Assembly: GCF_016735515.1 (NCBI RefSeq)
Contig: NZ_JAERQZ010000001.1
Span: 1,798,001 to 1,862,000, forward strand
Origin: Piscinibacter sp. HJYY11
Lineage (GTDB): Bacteria > Pseudomonadota > Gammaproteobacteria > Burkholderiales > Burkholderiaceae_C
DNA length: 64,000 nt
Direction of reading: 5' to 3'
Below, piece by piece: positions 37,665-47,546 of this stretch. Below the pieces are notes generated by a model, which searched no databases, was not told where the DNA came from, and worked only from the letters and a program-made list of their open reading frames with translations. How positions within the stretch are numbered: the stretch's first letter is position 1; each line of letters starts with the position of its first letter. Both the position numbers and the translations under genes were made by a program.

Positions 37665-40223
37665 CTACTCGGCCGCAGCGCGGCGCAAGGTCTCGACCAC
37701 CGGCCGGCGCAGCACCTCGCGCAGGCCCCACCAGCCGGCACCGAGCGCGAGCACCGCCCCCGCCACGCCGCCCGCGAGCGGCACCCAGGGCGAGCCGCTC
37801 CAGGTGAACTGGAAGGCATATTTCGCAAGCGCCCAGCCGACCACCATGGCGGCAATCGAGGCCAGCACGCCCGCGAGCGCACCCACGCCGAGCAGCTCGG
37901 CGCGCTGCACCTGCGCGAGCAGCTTGCCGCTTGCGCCCAGCGCGCGCATCACCGCGAACTCGCGTGCCCGCGCCTCTCGCGTGGCGGTGACAGCCGCGAA
38001 CAGCACCACGAGCCCCGCCGCCAGCGTGAAGGTGAAGAGGAACTCGACCGCGCGCACCACCTGGTCGAGCACCGCCTGGATCTGGCCGATCGAGGCCGAC
38101 ACGTCGACGTTGGTGATGTTGGGGAATTCGCGGCTCAGCGCGTTGTCGAAGCCGGCCTTGGCCGGCGCCCGGAACGCGGCGATGTAGGTCGCCGGCACGT
38201 CGATCATCTGCGCGCTCGGGAACATCACGAAGAAGTTGGCCCGCATCGAGCCCCAGTCGACCTTGCGCAGGCTGGTGATGCGGCCTTCGAGGATGAGCCC
38301 GCCCATGTCGAAGCGCAGCGAGTCGCCGAGCTTGAGCCGCAAGGTCTCGGCCAGGCCCTGCTCGACGCTCAGGCCGCCCTTCTCTTCGCTCACCCAGCGG
38401 CCGGCGGTCACGCTGTTGTGCATCGGCAGCGTGGCGCTGTGGCTCAGGTTGAACTCGCGGTCGAGCAGGCGCTTGGCGCGCTCTTCGGTGTAGTCGTCGA
38501 GGTTGGCAGGCTTGCCGTTGATCGCGACCAGCCGGCCTCGGATCATCGGGAACCAGTCGAACCTGCCCACCCCGCCCTCGCGCAGCCGGGCCTGGAAGGC
38601 GTCGGCCTGGTCGGGCTGGATGTTGATCACGAAACGGTTGGGCGCATCGGGCGGCGTGGCCTGGCGCCAGCTGGAGATGAGGTCTGTGCGCAGGAGCACC
38701 AGCAGCACGAGCGCCAGCAGCCCCACGCTGAGCGCCGACACCTGCAGCACCGCAAACGCCGGCCGCGCGGCGATCTGGCGCGTGGCCAGCACCAGCCAGC
38801 GCGGCGCGCGCGCCTCGGGCACCGCGCGGCGCAGCACCTGCACGGCGAGCCACGACAGCAGCGCGAACACCGCCACGGCGCCGGCGAAGCCGCCCACCGC
38901 GATCAGCCCCAGCTGCAGGTCGGACGACACCGCGAGCAGCAAGGCGACGAAGCCCGCCGCACCCGCGCCCAGCACCGCGAGTGATGCCGGCTTGAGCGCG
39001 CCGACGTCGCGGCGGATCACCCGCAGCGGAGGCACCTGCGAGAGCTGCAGCACCGGCGGCAGGCCGAAGCCCATCAAGAGCGTGAAGCCCACGCCCACGC
39101 CGAAGAGCGCCGGCCAGACGGTGGGCAGTGGCAAGGTCGCCGACACCAGCCCCGACAGCAACCACACGAAGACGTAGTGCACCGCGAAGCCGATCGCCAC
39201 GCCGGCAACACTTGCCGCCAGCCCGACGAGCGTGAACTCGATCAGGTACTGCAGCGCGATCGTGCGCTGCGCCTGGCCGAGCACGCGCAGCATGGCGCAG
39301 TCGTCGAGGTGGCGCTCGGCGAAGTCGCGCGCGGCGATGCCCACGGCCACCGCCGCCAGCAGCGCCGCGAGCAGCGCCACGAGGTTGAGGAATTTCTCGG
39401 CGCGGTCGAGCGTCTGGCGCATTTCGGGGCGGCCGGTCTCGAGCGACTCGACGCGCACGCCGCGCACGGTGCGGCCCTTCACCTGCTCGTCGGCCCAGCG
39501 CACGAATTCGCGCAGCGGCGCTTCGTTGGCACCGGGCACGGCGACTGCCATGCGGTAGGTGACGCGGCTCGCCGGCTGCACCAGCGCCGTGGCCCCTAGG
39601 TCGGCCTCGTGCAGCATCACCCGCGGCGCAAAGGCCATGAAACCGGCGCCGCGGTCGGGCTCGATCACGATGATGGCGGCGATCTTCAGCGTGGCGTCGC
39701 CCAGCAGCAGGTCGTCGCCGAGCTGGAGCTGCAGGCTGTCGAGCAGGGGCGCGTCGACCCACACCGTGCCGCGCGCCGGGCCGTTCGTCACCGCCTGCTC
39801 GGCGCCGCCCTGGCTCTGCACCACGCGCAGCTGGCCGCGCAGCGGGTAGGCATCGCTCACGCTCTTGACCGAGACCAGGCGCGAGTTGCCGCCCTTGTCG
39901 TCGGGCGCACGGCCCATGCTCGGGAAGGCCGCGGTGGCCGCCACCTTGAGCCCGAGCGCCTGCGCCTTCTGGGTGAACACTGGCGGCAGCGGCTGGTCGC
40001 TCGCGATGATGGCGTCGCCACCCATCAGCTGGCGCGCATCTCGCGCGAGGCCCTGGTTGAGGCGGTCGGCGAAGAAACCCACCGCAGTGAGTGCGGCGAC
40101 CGCCAGCGTCACCGCCACCAGCAGCAGGCGCAGCTCGCCAGCGCGGAAATCGCGCGCCAGCTGGCGCCAGGCGAGTTGCCAAAGAGAGGCCTGGGGCCTC
40201 AAAGCCTGGGACTGCAAGGACAT
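37665..40223 (-). CDS. ABC transporter permease, YbbP/FtsX type
   Basis: An 852-residue integral membrane protein with N-terminal segment LLLVAVTLAVAALTAVGFF, then two FtsX-type permease domains, each with three or four membrane segments (about 265-400 and 735-840), joined by periplasmic MacB-like domains. This is the layout of E. coli YbbP, which pairs with the ATPase YbbA and the lysophospholipase TesA. No ATPase gene is adjacent here; the neighbour on that side is a divergent dioxygenase. I start at ATG 40223 (MSLQSQALRPQ). Confidence 0.85.
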   Translation of the reverse strand: MSLQSQALRPQASLWQLAWRQLARDFRAGELRLLLVAVTLAVAALTAVGFFADRLNQGLARDARQLMGGDAIIASDQPLPPVFTQKAQALGLKVAATAAFPSMGRAPDDKGGNSRLVSVKSVSDAYPLRGQLRVVQSQGGAEQAVTNGPARGTVWVDAPLLDSLQLQLGDDLLLGDATLKIAAIIVIEPDRGAGFMAFAPRVMLHEADLGATALVQPASRVTYRMAVAVPGANEAPLREFVRWADEQVKGRTVRGVRVESLETGRPEMRQTLDRAEKFLNLVALLAALLAAVAVGIAARDFAERHLDDCAMLRVLGQAQRTIALQYLIEFTLVGLAASVAGVAIGFAVHYVFVWLLSGLVSATLPLPTVWPALFGVGVGFTLLMGFGLPPVLQLSQVPPLRVIRRDVGALKPASLAVLGAGAAGFVALLLAVSSDLQLGLIAVGGFAGAVAVFALLSWLAVQVLRRAVPEARAPRWLVLATRQIAARPAFAVLQVSALSVGLLALVLLVLLRTDLISSWRQATPPDAPNRFVINIQPDQADAFQARLREGGVGRFDWFPMIRGRLVAINGKPANLDDYTEERAKRLLDREFNLSHSATLPMHNSVTAGRWVSEEKGGLSVEQGLAETLRLKLGDSLRFDMGGLILEGRITSLRKVDWGSMRANFFVMFPSAQMIDVPATYIAAFRAPAKAGFDNALSREFPNITNVDVSASIGQIQAVLDQVVRAVEFLFTFTLAAGLVVLFAAVTATREARAREFAVMRALGASGKLLAQVQRAELLGVGALAGVLASIAAMVVGWALAKYAFQFTWSGSPWVPLAGGVAGAVLALGAGWWGLREVLRRPVVETLRRAAAE

Positions 40224-40368
40224 GGTCTTCTCCGTCGAGGCCCGCACCTTACCTGATGCGTTGCGTCACCCGGGGCGCCCGGCCGGGAACCGGGGCCGCT
40301 TGCAGGGCTGAACGATGCATGCAAATCCGCAGAACCGATGGCGCGCGGCCGGGTGCTTCAATGACCGC

Positions 40369-41217
40369 ATGGACACACGCCCCCTCCCCGCCCTCTTCCT
40401 CTCGCACGGCTCGCCCATGATGGCGCTCGAGCCGGGTGAGACCGGTCCGTTCCTGGAGCGGCTCGGGCCGGCGATCACGTCGACCTTCGGCACGCCGCGG
40501 GCCATCCTCGCCGTCTCGGCGCACAGCGTCGCGCGCGAGCCGGTGCTGCTCGCCGGTGCACGGCAGCACGCGGTGCACGACTTCGGCGGTTTCCCCGACG
40601 CGCTCTACCAGTTGCGCTACGACGTGGCGGGCGCCCCGGCGCTGGCCACCGAAGTGGAGCAGTTGCTCGACGCGGCCGGGCTGCCCGCGCACCGCGTCGA
40701 CGAAGGCGGGCTCGACCATGGCATCTGGGCCATGCTGCGCTTCATGTTCCCGGCGGCCGACATCCCGGTGCTGCCGCTGGCGTGGGTGCCGACCTTGCCG
40801 CCGGCGCAGCAGTTGGCGCTCGGCGAGGCGCTGGCCTCCTTGCGCCCGACCGGCGTGCTGGTGATGGGCACCGGCAGCATCACGCACAACCTGCGGCGGG
40901 TGTTCGCCGGCGGCCGGCCGCCGGTCGACGCCGCCGAGATCCCCGAAAGCCGCGACTTCCGCGAGTGGATGCGCGCGCGCAGCGAGGCGCGCGACTGGGG
41001 AGCGCTCACCGACTACCGGCGCCAGGCACCGCATGCCGCCGACATGCACCCGACCGACGAGCACCTGCTGCCCTGGTTCGTGGCGGCCGGTGCCGGCGGG
41101 CGGGCGGCCGCGCCGCTGCGCCTGCACGATGCGGTGACCTATGGTTGCCTCGGCATGGACGCCTATGCCTTCGGCCCCGAGGCCCCTCTCTTGGGTGGTG
41201 CGCTGACACCCTCCTGA
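40369..41217 (+). CDS. LigB-fold extradiol ring-cleavage dioxygenase (YgiD/DODA type)
   Basis: A 282-residue protein of the class III extradiol dioxygenase family that includes 4,5-DOPA dioxygenase and E. coli YgiD. Metal- and substrate-binding histidines are seen in FLSHGSP (H13), AVSAHSVA, and GGLDHGIWAML; GTGSITHNLR is also typical. The physiological substrate is unknown. It is monocistronic and divergent from the YbbP-type gene. I start at ATG 40369 (MDTRPLPALF). Confidence 0.88.
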   Translation: MDTRPLPALFLSHGSPMMALEPGETGPFLERLGPAITSTFGTPRAILAVSAHSVAREPVLLAGARQHAVHDFGGFPDALYQLRYDVAGAPALATEVEQLLDAAGLPAHRVDEGGLDHGIWAMLRFMFPAADIPVLPLAWVPTLPPAQQLALGEALASLRPTGVLVMGTGSITHNLRRVFAGGRPPVDAAEIPESRDFREWMRARSEARDWGALTDYRRQAPHAADMHPTDEHLLPWFVAAGAGGRAAAPLRLHDAVTYGCLGMDAYAFGPEAPLLGGALTPS

Positions 41218-41308
41218 ATTGCACGCCCGCACTAAAATTGCGCGCCGGTCCTCAGAAAAGGCCGGCCCCGCACACACAGCGGGCGTCCAGGGTTGAGGGA
41301 GGAAATTC

Positions 41309-42736
41309 ATGAAACGCATCTCGCTGGCTGCGGCCGGTTTCACCTTGTCGTGCCTGCTCGCCGCGTGTGGTGGCGGCAGCGACACCGACACCTCGGTGGC
41401 GCAAGCGGCCGACACCCGTTCCGATTCGGCCCAGGCCGATCTGCGTCGCGAGGCGCAAGCCCAGGCACGGCCGCGCCCCGAGCAGTTCACGGCCGGCCCG
41501 CGTGAGGTCAACGACACGATCGTCTGGCAGCAGCAGGAGACCACGGTTGGCGGCACCACGCAGCAGCGCAGCTACGGCGACCGCATCACCGCCGTCGAGG
41601 CCGATGGCAGCTTCAGCTTCAACCGCGGCACCCCCGGGGGCGTGACCTTCGAGCGTTATCGCGCCAATGCCGACGGCAACCGCCTGAGCCGCGAGTACGT
41701 CAACAACGGCAACCACTGCACCTACGATCCGAACCGCAACTTCGTCAGCTACCCGCTGTACGTCGGCAAGGTCTGGGCGTCGCAGTGGAACTACAACTGC
41801 TCGCTCGGCTACAAGGAACGCGCCACGCAGCTCTCCGCCGTGACCGGCCGCGAAAGCATCACCATCCAGGCGGGCACCTTCGATGCGCTGCGCATCGGCT
41901 ACGTCACGCTCTACACCAAGAGCAACGACGTGAACCTGCAGAACGGCGCCAACGGCGAAGCCGCCTACCTCGTGGAAAGCACCTGCTGGTGGGCCACCTC
42001 GGTCAAGCGCATCGTCAAGTGCACCTACAAGAACACCTACTTCGGCACCACGCCGCCCGCAGGCTACCTCGCGGACTACGCACTTGAAGCGAGCTACATC
42101 GGCAAGGTGTACTTTCCCGATGCCTCGCGCCAGGTCGGCCAGAGCAGCCGTTGGACCGAGACCGACACCCAGCTCGGCGGCAACGTGATCAACCGCCACT
42201 ACACGCAGACGATCACCGCCGTGAACCCCGATGGCAGCTACAACGTCGACCGCGCCGAGGCCAACGGCTTCATCAGCGAGCGCATCCTCAACGACCGCGG
42301 AGGCAACCGCCTCAACCGCTTCATCGTGCAGACCAACAACCCCTGCACCTGGGCCCCACGCCGCGACTACCTGAGCTTCCCGCTCTACGTGGGCAAGACC
42401 TGGACGTCGGGCTGGAACTACAGCTGCGCGCTCGGCTACCGCGAAGACGCGGCCCACACCGCCCGCGTCGAAGCGCTGGAGCCGGTGACGACGGCCGCCG
42501 GCACCTTCAACGCACTGCGCGTGAGCTTCCAGACCGTGCTGACCAACAGCAACGACTTCCAGCTGCAGAACGGCCCGGCCGGCCAGGCGACCTACCGCAA
42601 CGACGGCACCTGCTGGTGGGATGTGGACGGCCAGCGCATCGTCAAATGCGACATCGCCAACACCTTCGAAGGCCCGGCACCGGCGACTTACCGCCAGCGC
42701 TATGTGACCGAGCTGGCGGCTGTGCTCGTGCCCTGA
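41309..42736 (+). CDS. Lipoprotein with two tandem repeat domains, function unknown
   Basis: A 475-residue protein with a lipobox (LLAACGGG, Cys20). After a disordered Ala/Gln-rich linker it holds two homologous domains (about 68-265 and 275-475). Both have FPLYVGK/YPLYVGK followed by WNYxCxLGY, a GTFxAL motif, and CWW...RIVKC; each has four matching cysteines. This is an internal duplication. GAGGGAGG stands before the ATG. I do not recognise the family; it probably sits in the outer membrane facing the periplasm or the surface. Confidence 0.85.
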   Translation: MKRISLAAAGFTLSCLLAACGGGSDTDTSVAQAADTRSDSAQADLRREAQAQARPRPEQFTAGPREVNDTIVWQQQETTVGGTTQQRSYGDRITAVEADGSFSFNRGTPGGVTFERYRANADGNRLSREYVNNGNHCTYDPNRNFVSYPLYVGKVWASQWNYNCSLGYKERATQLSAVTGRESITIQAGTFDALRIGYVTLYTKSNDVNLQNGANGEAAYLVESTCWWATSVKRIVKCTYKNTYFGTTPPAGYLADYALEASYIGKVYFPDASRQVGQSSRWTETDTQLGGNVINRHYTQTITAVNPDGSYNVDRAEANGFISERILNDRGGNRLNRFIVQTNNPCTWAPRRDYLSFPLYVGKTWTSGWNYSCALGYREDAAHTARVEALEPVTTAAGTFNALRVSFQTVLTNSNDFQLQNGPAGQATYRNDGTCWWDVDGQRIVKCDIANTFEGPAPATYRQRYVTELAAVLVP

Positions 42737-42757
42737 GGCACGTTCCTTGAGTGCCCG

Positions 42758-44059
42758 CTACTGCGCGGAGGCTGAGGCGGCACTCGCCGCAGAGGCCACC
42801 CGCGTGGCCTTGGCTTCGCGGTAGCGCTGGGCCAGCACGGCTACGCTCTCCTGCGACTGCCTGAGCGCGCTGCGCATCGTGGCCAGCTCGCCCTGGCGCG
42901 CGGTCTGCAAGACGCGCGACAGGGTCTGGGCCAGCGCGTTGCAGCTCCAGGCATCGGCCTGGCCTGCGACGGCCAGCTGCGCGAGCGCATCACGCTCTTC
43001 GCCGGCGGCCGCCACACGCTCGGCCGGCCAGCCTGCACGTTCACCGATGCTGATGCCGAGGGAGGCTTCGGCGTGCGTGCTGCCACGCCTGGTGAGCACC
43101 TCGGCCACCGCGGCACACACCTGCTGGCGGTTCGCATCGCGCACCTCGTTCACGCCGCAGTACTGGCTGGCCGCGACCAGCGGCAGCTCGGCCCGCCTGT
43201 CCAGCCCGTCAAGCTCATGGGCCAGGCCGATGCGCGACAGCATGTCGGCTTCGGGCGGGAGCTTGGCGAGCACCGTGCCTGCCAGCGCGCCCTGGCGGGC
43301 GTCTGACCTGGCGGCGTGCGACACGCGGTACATCGCCTCGGCCACGGCAGGCTCGTCGCGCCGCACCTTGGCGTCGGCGGCGACCTGCAGCCACGCCATG
43401 GCATTGCCGGGCTCCAGCCGCGCCCATTGGTCGGCCGACAGCATGCGGCACACCCCTTCGCCACGCTGCGGCTGGCACACCCGCATCGCCCAGGCATAGA
43501 CCTGGGGCGTGCCCTTGAAGGCGGCCATCGAGGCCAGCTCATCGCGCGCCCGCGCGGCGCCGCCTTCCACGCCGTCAACCGCTGCGCCGCGCTTGTCGAG
43601 CGCCACCATCACCAGGCCGGCCGCCCGCAGGTTGTCGTCCTGGCTGGCGAGCAGCGACGGCAACACCTGCTCGCGCAGGCGCTGTGCCGCGCTCTGGATC
43701 GGCGCCATGTCGCGCGGGCGGCCGTGCTCGTCGGCCTTGACGCGCCCGAGGCCGCAGACCTCGGTTTCGTCGGCCGCGGTCACTCCCGGACCGGCGGGTG
43801 CCAGCAGGGCGGCTGCGCCCGACGACACACCCTGATGCAACAGCTGCGCCTCGTCCGCCCGCGCAAGCCTCTCGACCTTGGCCACGGGCGCCAGGGCTTC
43901 GACCATGGCGTGCGGCTCGGGCGCATCGGCGACGCGGCCGGCCTCCACCGCCTGCCAGACCAGGACGCCGAGCGCCACCAGCACCAGCCCTGCACCGACC
44001 CAGCGCAAGCGCCTGCCTGCCGTGCTGTCGTCGTCTTGTGCGTCGTCGTTGTTGTTCAC
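42758..44059 (-). CDS. Membrane-anchored protein coupled to a LytTR regulator, function unknown
   Basis: A 433-residue protein starting at GTG 44059 (VNNNDDAQDDD), whose first bases overlap the stop of the response-regulator gene (GTGA), so translation is coupled. It has an acidic cytoplasmic start, one membrane segment at about residues 22-39, then a large Ala-rich, mostly helical periplasmic part with six or more cysteines. The ending is an Ala/Ser repeat. I do not recognise the family. A longer frame upstream to 44122 has no good start. Confidence 0.8.
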   Translation of the reverse strand: MNNNDDAQDDDSTAGRRLRWVGAGLVLVALGVLVWQAVEAGRVADAPEPHAMVEALAPVAKVERLARADEAQLLHQGVSSGAAALLAPAGPGVTAADETEVCGLGRVKADEHGRPRDMAPIQSAAQRLREQVLPSLLASQDDNLRAAGLVMVALDKRGAAVDGVEGGAARARDELASMAAFKGTPQVYAWAMRVCQPQRGEGVCRMLSADQWARLEPGNAMAWLQVAADAKVRRDEPAVAEAMYRVSHAARSDARQGALAGTVLAKLPPEADMLSRIGLAHELDGLDRRAELPLVAASQYCGVNEVRDANRQQVCAAVAEVLTRRGSTHAEASLGISIGERAGWPAERVAAAGEERDALAQLAVAGQADAWSCNALAQTLSRVLQTARQGELATMRSALRQSQESVAVLAQRYREAKATRVASAASAASASAQ

Positions 44060-44826
44060 AAGCCCCCCTCCGCAATGGCTTCCTTGACTGCCGCCACCTG
44101 CCGGCGCGACACCACCAACCACTCGTCGACCGGCGCGACCCGCACCACCCAGCCTTCGGCGGCCTCTTCTTCACCCTCGGCGGGAAGCACTCGCCGTTCC
44201 AGGGCCCGCAGCGCCTTGCGCGCCACCAGGGCGTTGCGGTGGATGCGCAGGAAGCGGTCGCCCAGGCGCTGCTCCAGGTCGGTGAGGGCGTCGTCGAGCA
44301 CATGGGTGTGCGTGGCGGTGCGCAGCGTCACGTACTTCAGCTCGGCCTTGAGGTAGAGCACTTCCGAGACCGGCACCCGCACCTTGCGGCCGAGTTCGCT
44401 GACCACGATCACCGGCTCTTCGCCTGCATCGGCCGCGGGCCGTGCGGCACCCGCACGCTGCACCACGCGCTGCAGGGCCGCATGCAGGCGCTCGCGGCGC
44501 ACGGGCTTGGTGAGGTAGTCGACCGCCTCGAGGTCGAAGGCCTGCAGCGCATGCTCGGCGTGCGCCGTAACGAAGACGATCGCCGGCGCCTGCGGCAGCT
44601 GCTTCACGCGCGCGGCCAACTGCGTGCCGTCGAGGCCGGGCATGTGGATGTCGAGCAGCACCAGGTCGCAGCGGTGTTCGGCCAGCCAGACCAGTGCCTG
44701 GCTTGCATTGGCCGCCTCGCCCGCCACCTGCGCCTTGGGCGACGGGCAGTCCTGCACCAGGCCGCGCAGGCGCAGGCGGGCCAGCTCTTCATCGTCGACG
44801 ATCAGAACCTGGAGGGGGTCACTCAT
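44056..44826 (-). CDS. LytTR-family response regulator (AlgR-like)
   Basis: A 256-residue regulator: receiver domain with D11-D12, phospho-acceptor D59 (VLLDIHMPG) and K-containing YLTKPVRRERL, and a C-terminal LytTR DNA-binding domain (about 145-250, FLRIHRNALVARKAL). Its start overlaps the kinase stop by 4 bp. The gene order argH / kinase / LytTR regulator is that of pseudomonad algZ-algR, so AlgR is the nearest named relative. Confidence 0.93.
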   Translation of the reverse strand: MSDPLQVLIVDDEELARLRLRGLVQDCPSPKAQVAGEAANASQALVWLAEHRCDLVLLDIHMPGLDGTQLAARVKQLPQAPAIVFVTAHAEHALQAFDLEAVDYLTKPVRRERLHAALQRVVQRAGAARPAADAGEEPVIVVSELGRKVRVPVSEVLYLKAELKYVTLRTATHTHVLDDALTDLEQRLGDRFLRIHRNALVARKALRALERRVLPAEGEEEAAEGWVVRVAPVDEWLVVSRRQVAAVKEAIAEGGL

Positions 44827-45965
44827 AGCGGCACCACGATCTGCACGCGGAAGAAGTCCTTGTCGAGCCGCGTCTCGAACTGCGCCGCCACGTCGTGCAT
44901 GAGGCGCAGGCGCTCGCGCACATTGCGCAGCGCGATGCCATTGCCCGGCCGCGAAGGCTGCTGGGGCAGCGTGTTGACGATGGTGACCACCGCGTGCGCG
45001 CGCTTCACCCGCGTGCGGATGCGCACCACGCCGCCGTCGGGCGCCGGCTCCACGCCGTGGCGCACCGCGTTTTCGACCAGCGGCTGCAGCAGCAGGGGCG
45101 GCACGCGTGCGCTGCCGGCGTCGTCGTCGAGCTCCCAGCTCACCTGCAGGCGCTCACCGAAGCGCACCTGCTCGATCGCGAGGTAGCGCTGCGCGAGCGA
45201 TACCTCCTCGGCCAGGGTGACCGACGCGCCGGTGTCGTTCAGCGCCACGCGGAAGAGCTCGGCCAGGTCTTCGAGCAGGCCTTCGGTGCGCGCCGGGTCG
45301 AGCCGGGCGAGCGTGATGGCGGTGTTGAGCGTGTTGAAGAGGAAGTGCGGGCGGATGCGCGACTGCAGCTCGATCAGGCGTGCCGCGGCATCCGCCGGCA
45401 GGCGGGCACGGGCGCGCAGGGTGAGCCAATAGAACATCGCCGCCGCCAGCAGCGCCCCGGCCAGCGCCGGAGGCACCCACGGAAGGCGGCTGCCAGCCGG
45501 GCCGAAACCGACCGCCCCCTGCAAGCCCCATCCGAAGACCCCGCTGGCCGCCCCGAGCAGCAGGGCCGCGGCCCACTGCCCGACCGCCGGCAGCCGGACC
45601 AGCATGCGCTTGAGCAGACAGGCCAGCACCAGCCACAGCAGCAAGGCCGGCAGTGCCACGCCCGCCACCGCCGCGAGGAGCGTGAGCCAGGATGCGAAAT
45701 CGGTGGCGCCGAAGCTCACCGCCACCGCGAGCGTGACGTGCACGAAGAGCAACGCCCGCAGCACCACGCCCACGTGGCACACGTCGAACGCCGAGCCGGC
45801 ACCGCGCGGTGCCGTCGCGGCGGTGTCGTACGGCCCGAAGCCGGTGGGGCCGAAGAGGCTGCTGCTGCTGGTGCTCGCCGGGTCTGGCGACGCCGAACCC
45901 TCGGCCCCGCTGCGGGCCGGGCGGCTCGGTGCATGCAGGGTGTCGTGAGGGTCGTGCTCGGGCAT
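44823..45965 (-). CDS. Membrane sensor histidine kinase (AlgZ/LytS-like)
   Basis: A 380-residue kinase with a disordered N-terminus, four membrane segments between about residues 66 and 185, and the His_kinase domain with the signature [13 protein letters not shown] that carries the phospho-accepting histidine, followed by an ATPase domain with [14 protein letters not shown]. It lacks a periplasmic sensor. It is translationally coupled to the LytTR regulator and divergent from argH, as in the algZ-argH arrangement. Confidence 0.92.
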   Translation of the reverse strand: MPEHDPHDTLHAPSRPARSGAEGSASPDPASTSSSSLFGPTGFGPYDTAATAPRGAGSAFDVCHVGVVLRALLFVHVTLAVAVSFGATDFASWLTLLAAVAGVALPALLLWLVLACLLKRMLVRLPAVGQWAAALLLGAASGVFGWGLQGAVGFGPAGSRLPWVPPALAGALLAAAMFYWLTLRARARLPADAAARLIELQSRIRPHFLFNTLNTAITLARLDPARTEGLLEDLAELFRVALNDTGASVTLAEEVSLAQRYLAIEQVRFGERLQVSWELDDDAGSARVPPLLLQPLVENAVRHGVEPAPDGGVVRIRTRVKRAHAVVTIVNTLPQQPSRPGNGIALRNVRERLRLMHDVAAQFETRLDKDFFRVQIVVPL

Positions 45966-46103
45966 GTCGGGCGGGGTGGCCGAATAGAATCAGGCGCTCT
46001 CGAATCTCGTCGCTGCGCGGAGGCCGCGCCATCCGGCGATTGTCGCCAAGACAGCCCCCACGGCAACCGCACACACCAAGCGTTACACGCCCCGTCTCCC
46101 CCC

Positions 46104-47501
46104 ATGTCATCGAACCAACTCGACAAGAAATCCCAAGCCTGGTCTGCGCTCTTCTCCGAGCCCATGAGCGAGCTGGTCAAGCGCTACACCGCCAGCGTCG
46201 ACTTCGACAAGCGCCTGTGGAAGGCCGACATCGAAGGCAGCCTCGCCCATGCGGACATGCTGGCGGCACAAGGCGTGATCGGCGCGAAAGACCTCGCCGA
46301 CATCCAGCGTGGCATGGCGCAGATCAAGGGCGAGATCGAAGCCGGCAGCTTCGAGTGGAAGCTCGACCTCGAAGACGTGCACCTCAACATCGAGGCCCGC
46401 CTCACCACGCTCGTGGGCGACGCCGGCAAGCGCCTGCACACCGGCCGCTCGCGCAACGACCAGGTGGCGACCGACGTGCGCCTGTGGCTGCGAGGCGAGA
46501 TCGATGCGCTCGCGCCGCTGCTGGCCGACATGCAGAAGTCGCTGGTCGACGTGGCCGAGAAGAACGTCGACACCATCCTGCCGGGCTTCACGCACATGCA
46601 GGTCGCCCAGCCGGTGAGCTTTGCGCACCACCTGCTGGCCTATGTGGAGATGTTCAAGCGCGACGCCGAGCGCCTGGTCGACGTGCGCAAGCGTGTGAAC
46701 CAGCTGCCCCTCGGTGCCGCCGCCCTGGCCGGCACCAGCTACCCGCTCGACCGCGAGCGTGTGGCGAAGACGCTGGGCTTCGAGGGCGTGTGCCAGAACA
46801 GCCTGGATGCGGTGAGCGACCGAGACTTCGCGCTCGAGTTCACCTCGTTTGCCTCGATCACGATGGTGCACATCTCGCGCCTGGCCGAAGAGATCGTGCT
46901 CTGGATGAGCCAGAACTTCGGCTTCATCGACCTCGCCGACCGCTACTGCACCGGCTCGTCGATCATGCCGCAGAAGCGCAACCCCGACGTGGCCGAGCTG
47001 GCGCGCGGCAAGAGTGGCCGCGTGGTCGGCCACCTGATGGGCCTCATCACGCTGATGAAAGGCCAGCCGCTCACCTACAACAAGGACAACCAGGAAGACA
47101 AGGAGCCCTTGTTCGACACCGTCGACACGCTGCGCGACACGCTGCGCATCATGGCCGAGATGGTGGGCGGCATCACGGTGAAGAAGGAGGCGATGGAACG
47201 TGCCGCCCTGCGCGGCTACGCCACCGCCACCGACCTCGCCGACTACCTGGTGAAGAAGGGCCTGCCCTTCCGCGACGCGCACGAAGTGGTGGCGCATGCG
47301 GTGAAGACGGCGATTGCGCAAGGCAAGGACCTCTCCGAACTGCCCCTCGCCACGCTGCAAGGCTTCAACGCCAGCATCACCGACGACGTGTTCGGCGTGC
47401 TGAGCCTTGCCGGCTCGCTCAACGCCCGCCAGGTGCTGGGCGGCACGGCGCCGGCCCAGGTGCGCGCCCAGATCGCGCGGCATCGCCAGCGCCTGGGCTG
47501 A
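46104..47501 (+). CDS. argH: Argininosuccinate lyase
   Basis: ArgH splits argininosuccinate into arginine and fumarate, the last step of arginine synthesis. The 465-residue product has [13 protein letters not shown] at about 112-124 and the superfamily signature [11 protein letters not shown]. Length is normal. ATG 46104 follows a CCCC-rich leader with no strong ribosome site. It diverges from the AlgZ-like kinase over 138 bp. Confidence 0.98.
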   Translation: MSSNQLDKKSQAWSALFSEPMSELVKRYTASVDFDKRLWKADIEGSLAHADMLAAQGVIGAKDLADIQRGMAQIKGEIEAGSFEWKLDLEDVHLNIEARLTTLVGDAGKRLHTGRSRNDQVATDVRLWLRGEIDALAPLLADMQKSLVDVAEKNVDTILPGFTHMQVAQPVSFAHHLLAYVEMFKRDAERLVDVRKRVNQLPLGAAALAGTSYPLDRERVAKTLGFEGVCQNSLDAVSDRDFALEFTSFASITMVHISRLAEEIVLWMSQNFGFIDLADRYCTGSSIMPQKRNPDVAELARGKSGRVVGHLMGLITLMKGQPLTYNKDNQEDKEPLFDTVDTLRDTLRIMAEMVGGITVKKEAMERAALRGYATATDLADYLVKKGLPFRDAHEVVAHAVKTAIAQGKDLSELPLATLQGFNASITDDVFGVLSLAGSLNARQVLGGTAPAQVRAQIARHRQRLG

Positions 47502-47546
47502 GGGCCACCGCATCCGGCGCGGCGTTTGCTGCGTAGACCTCCGACC

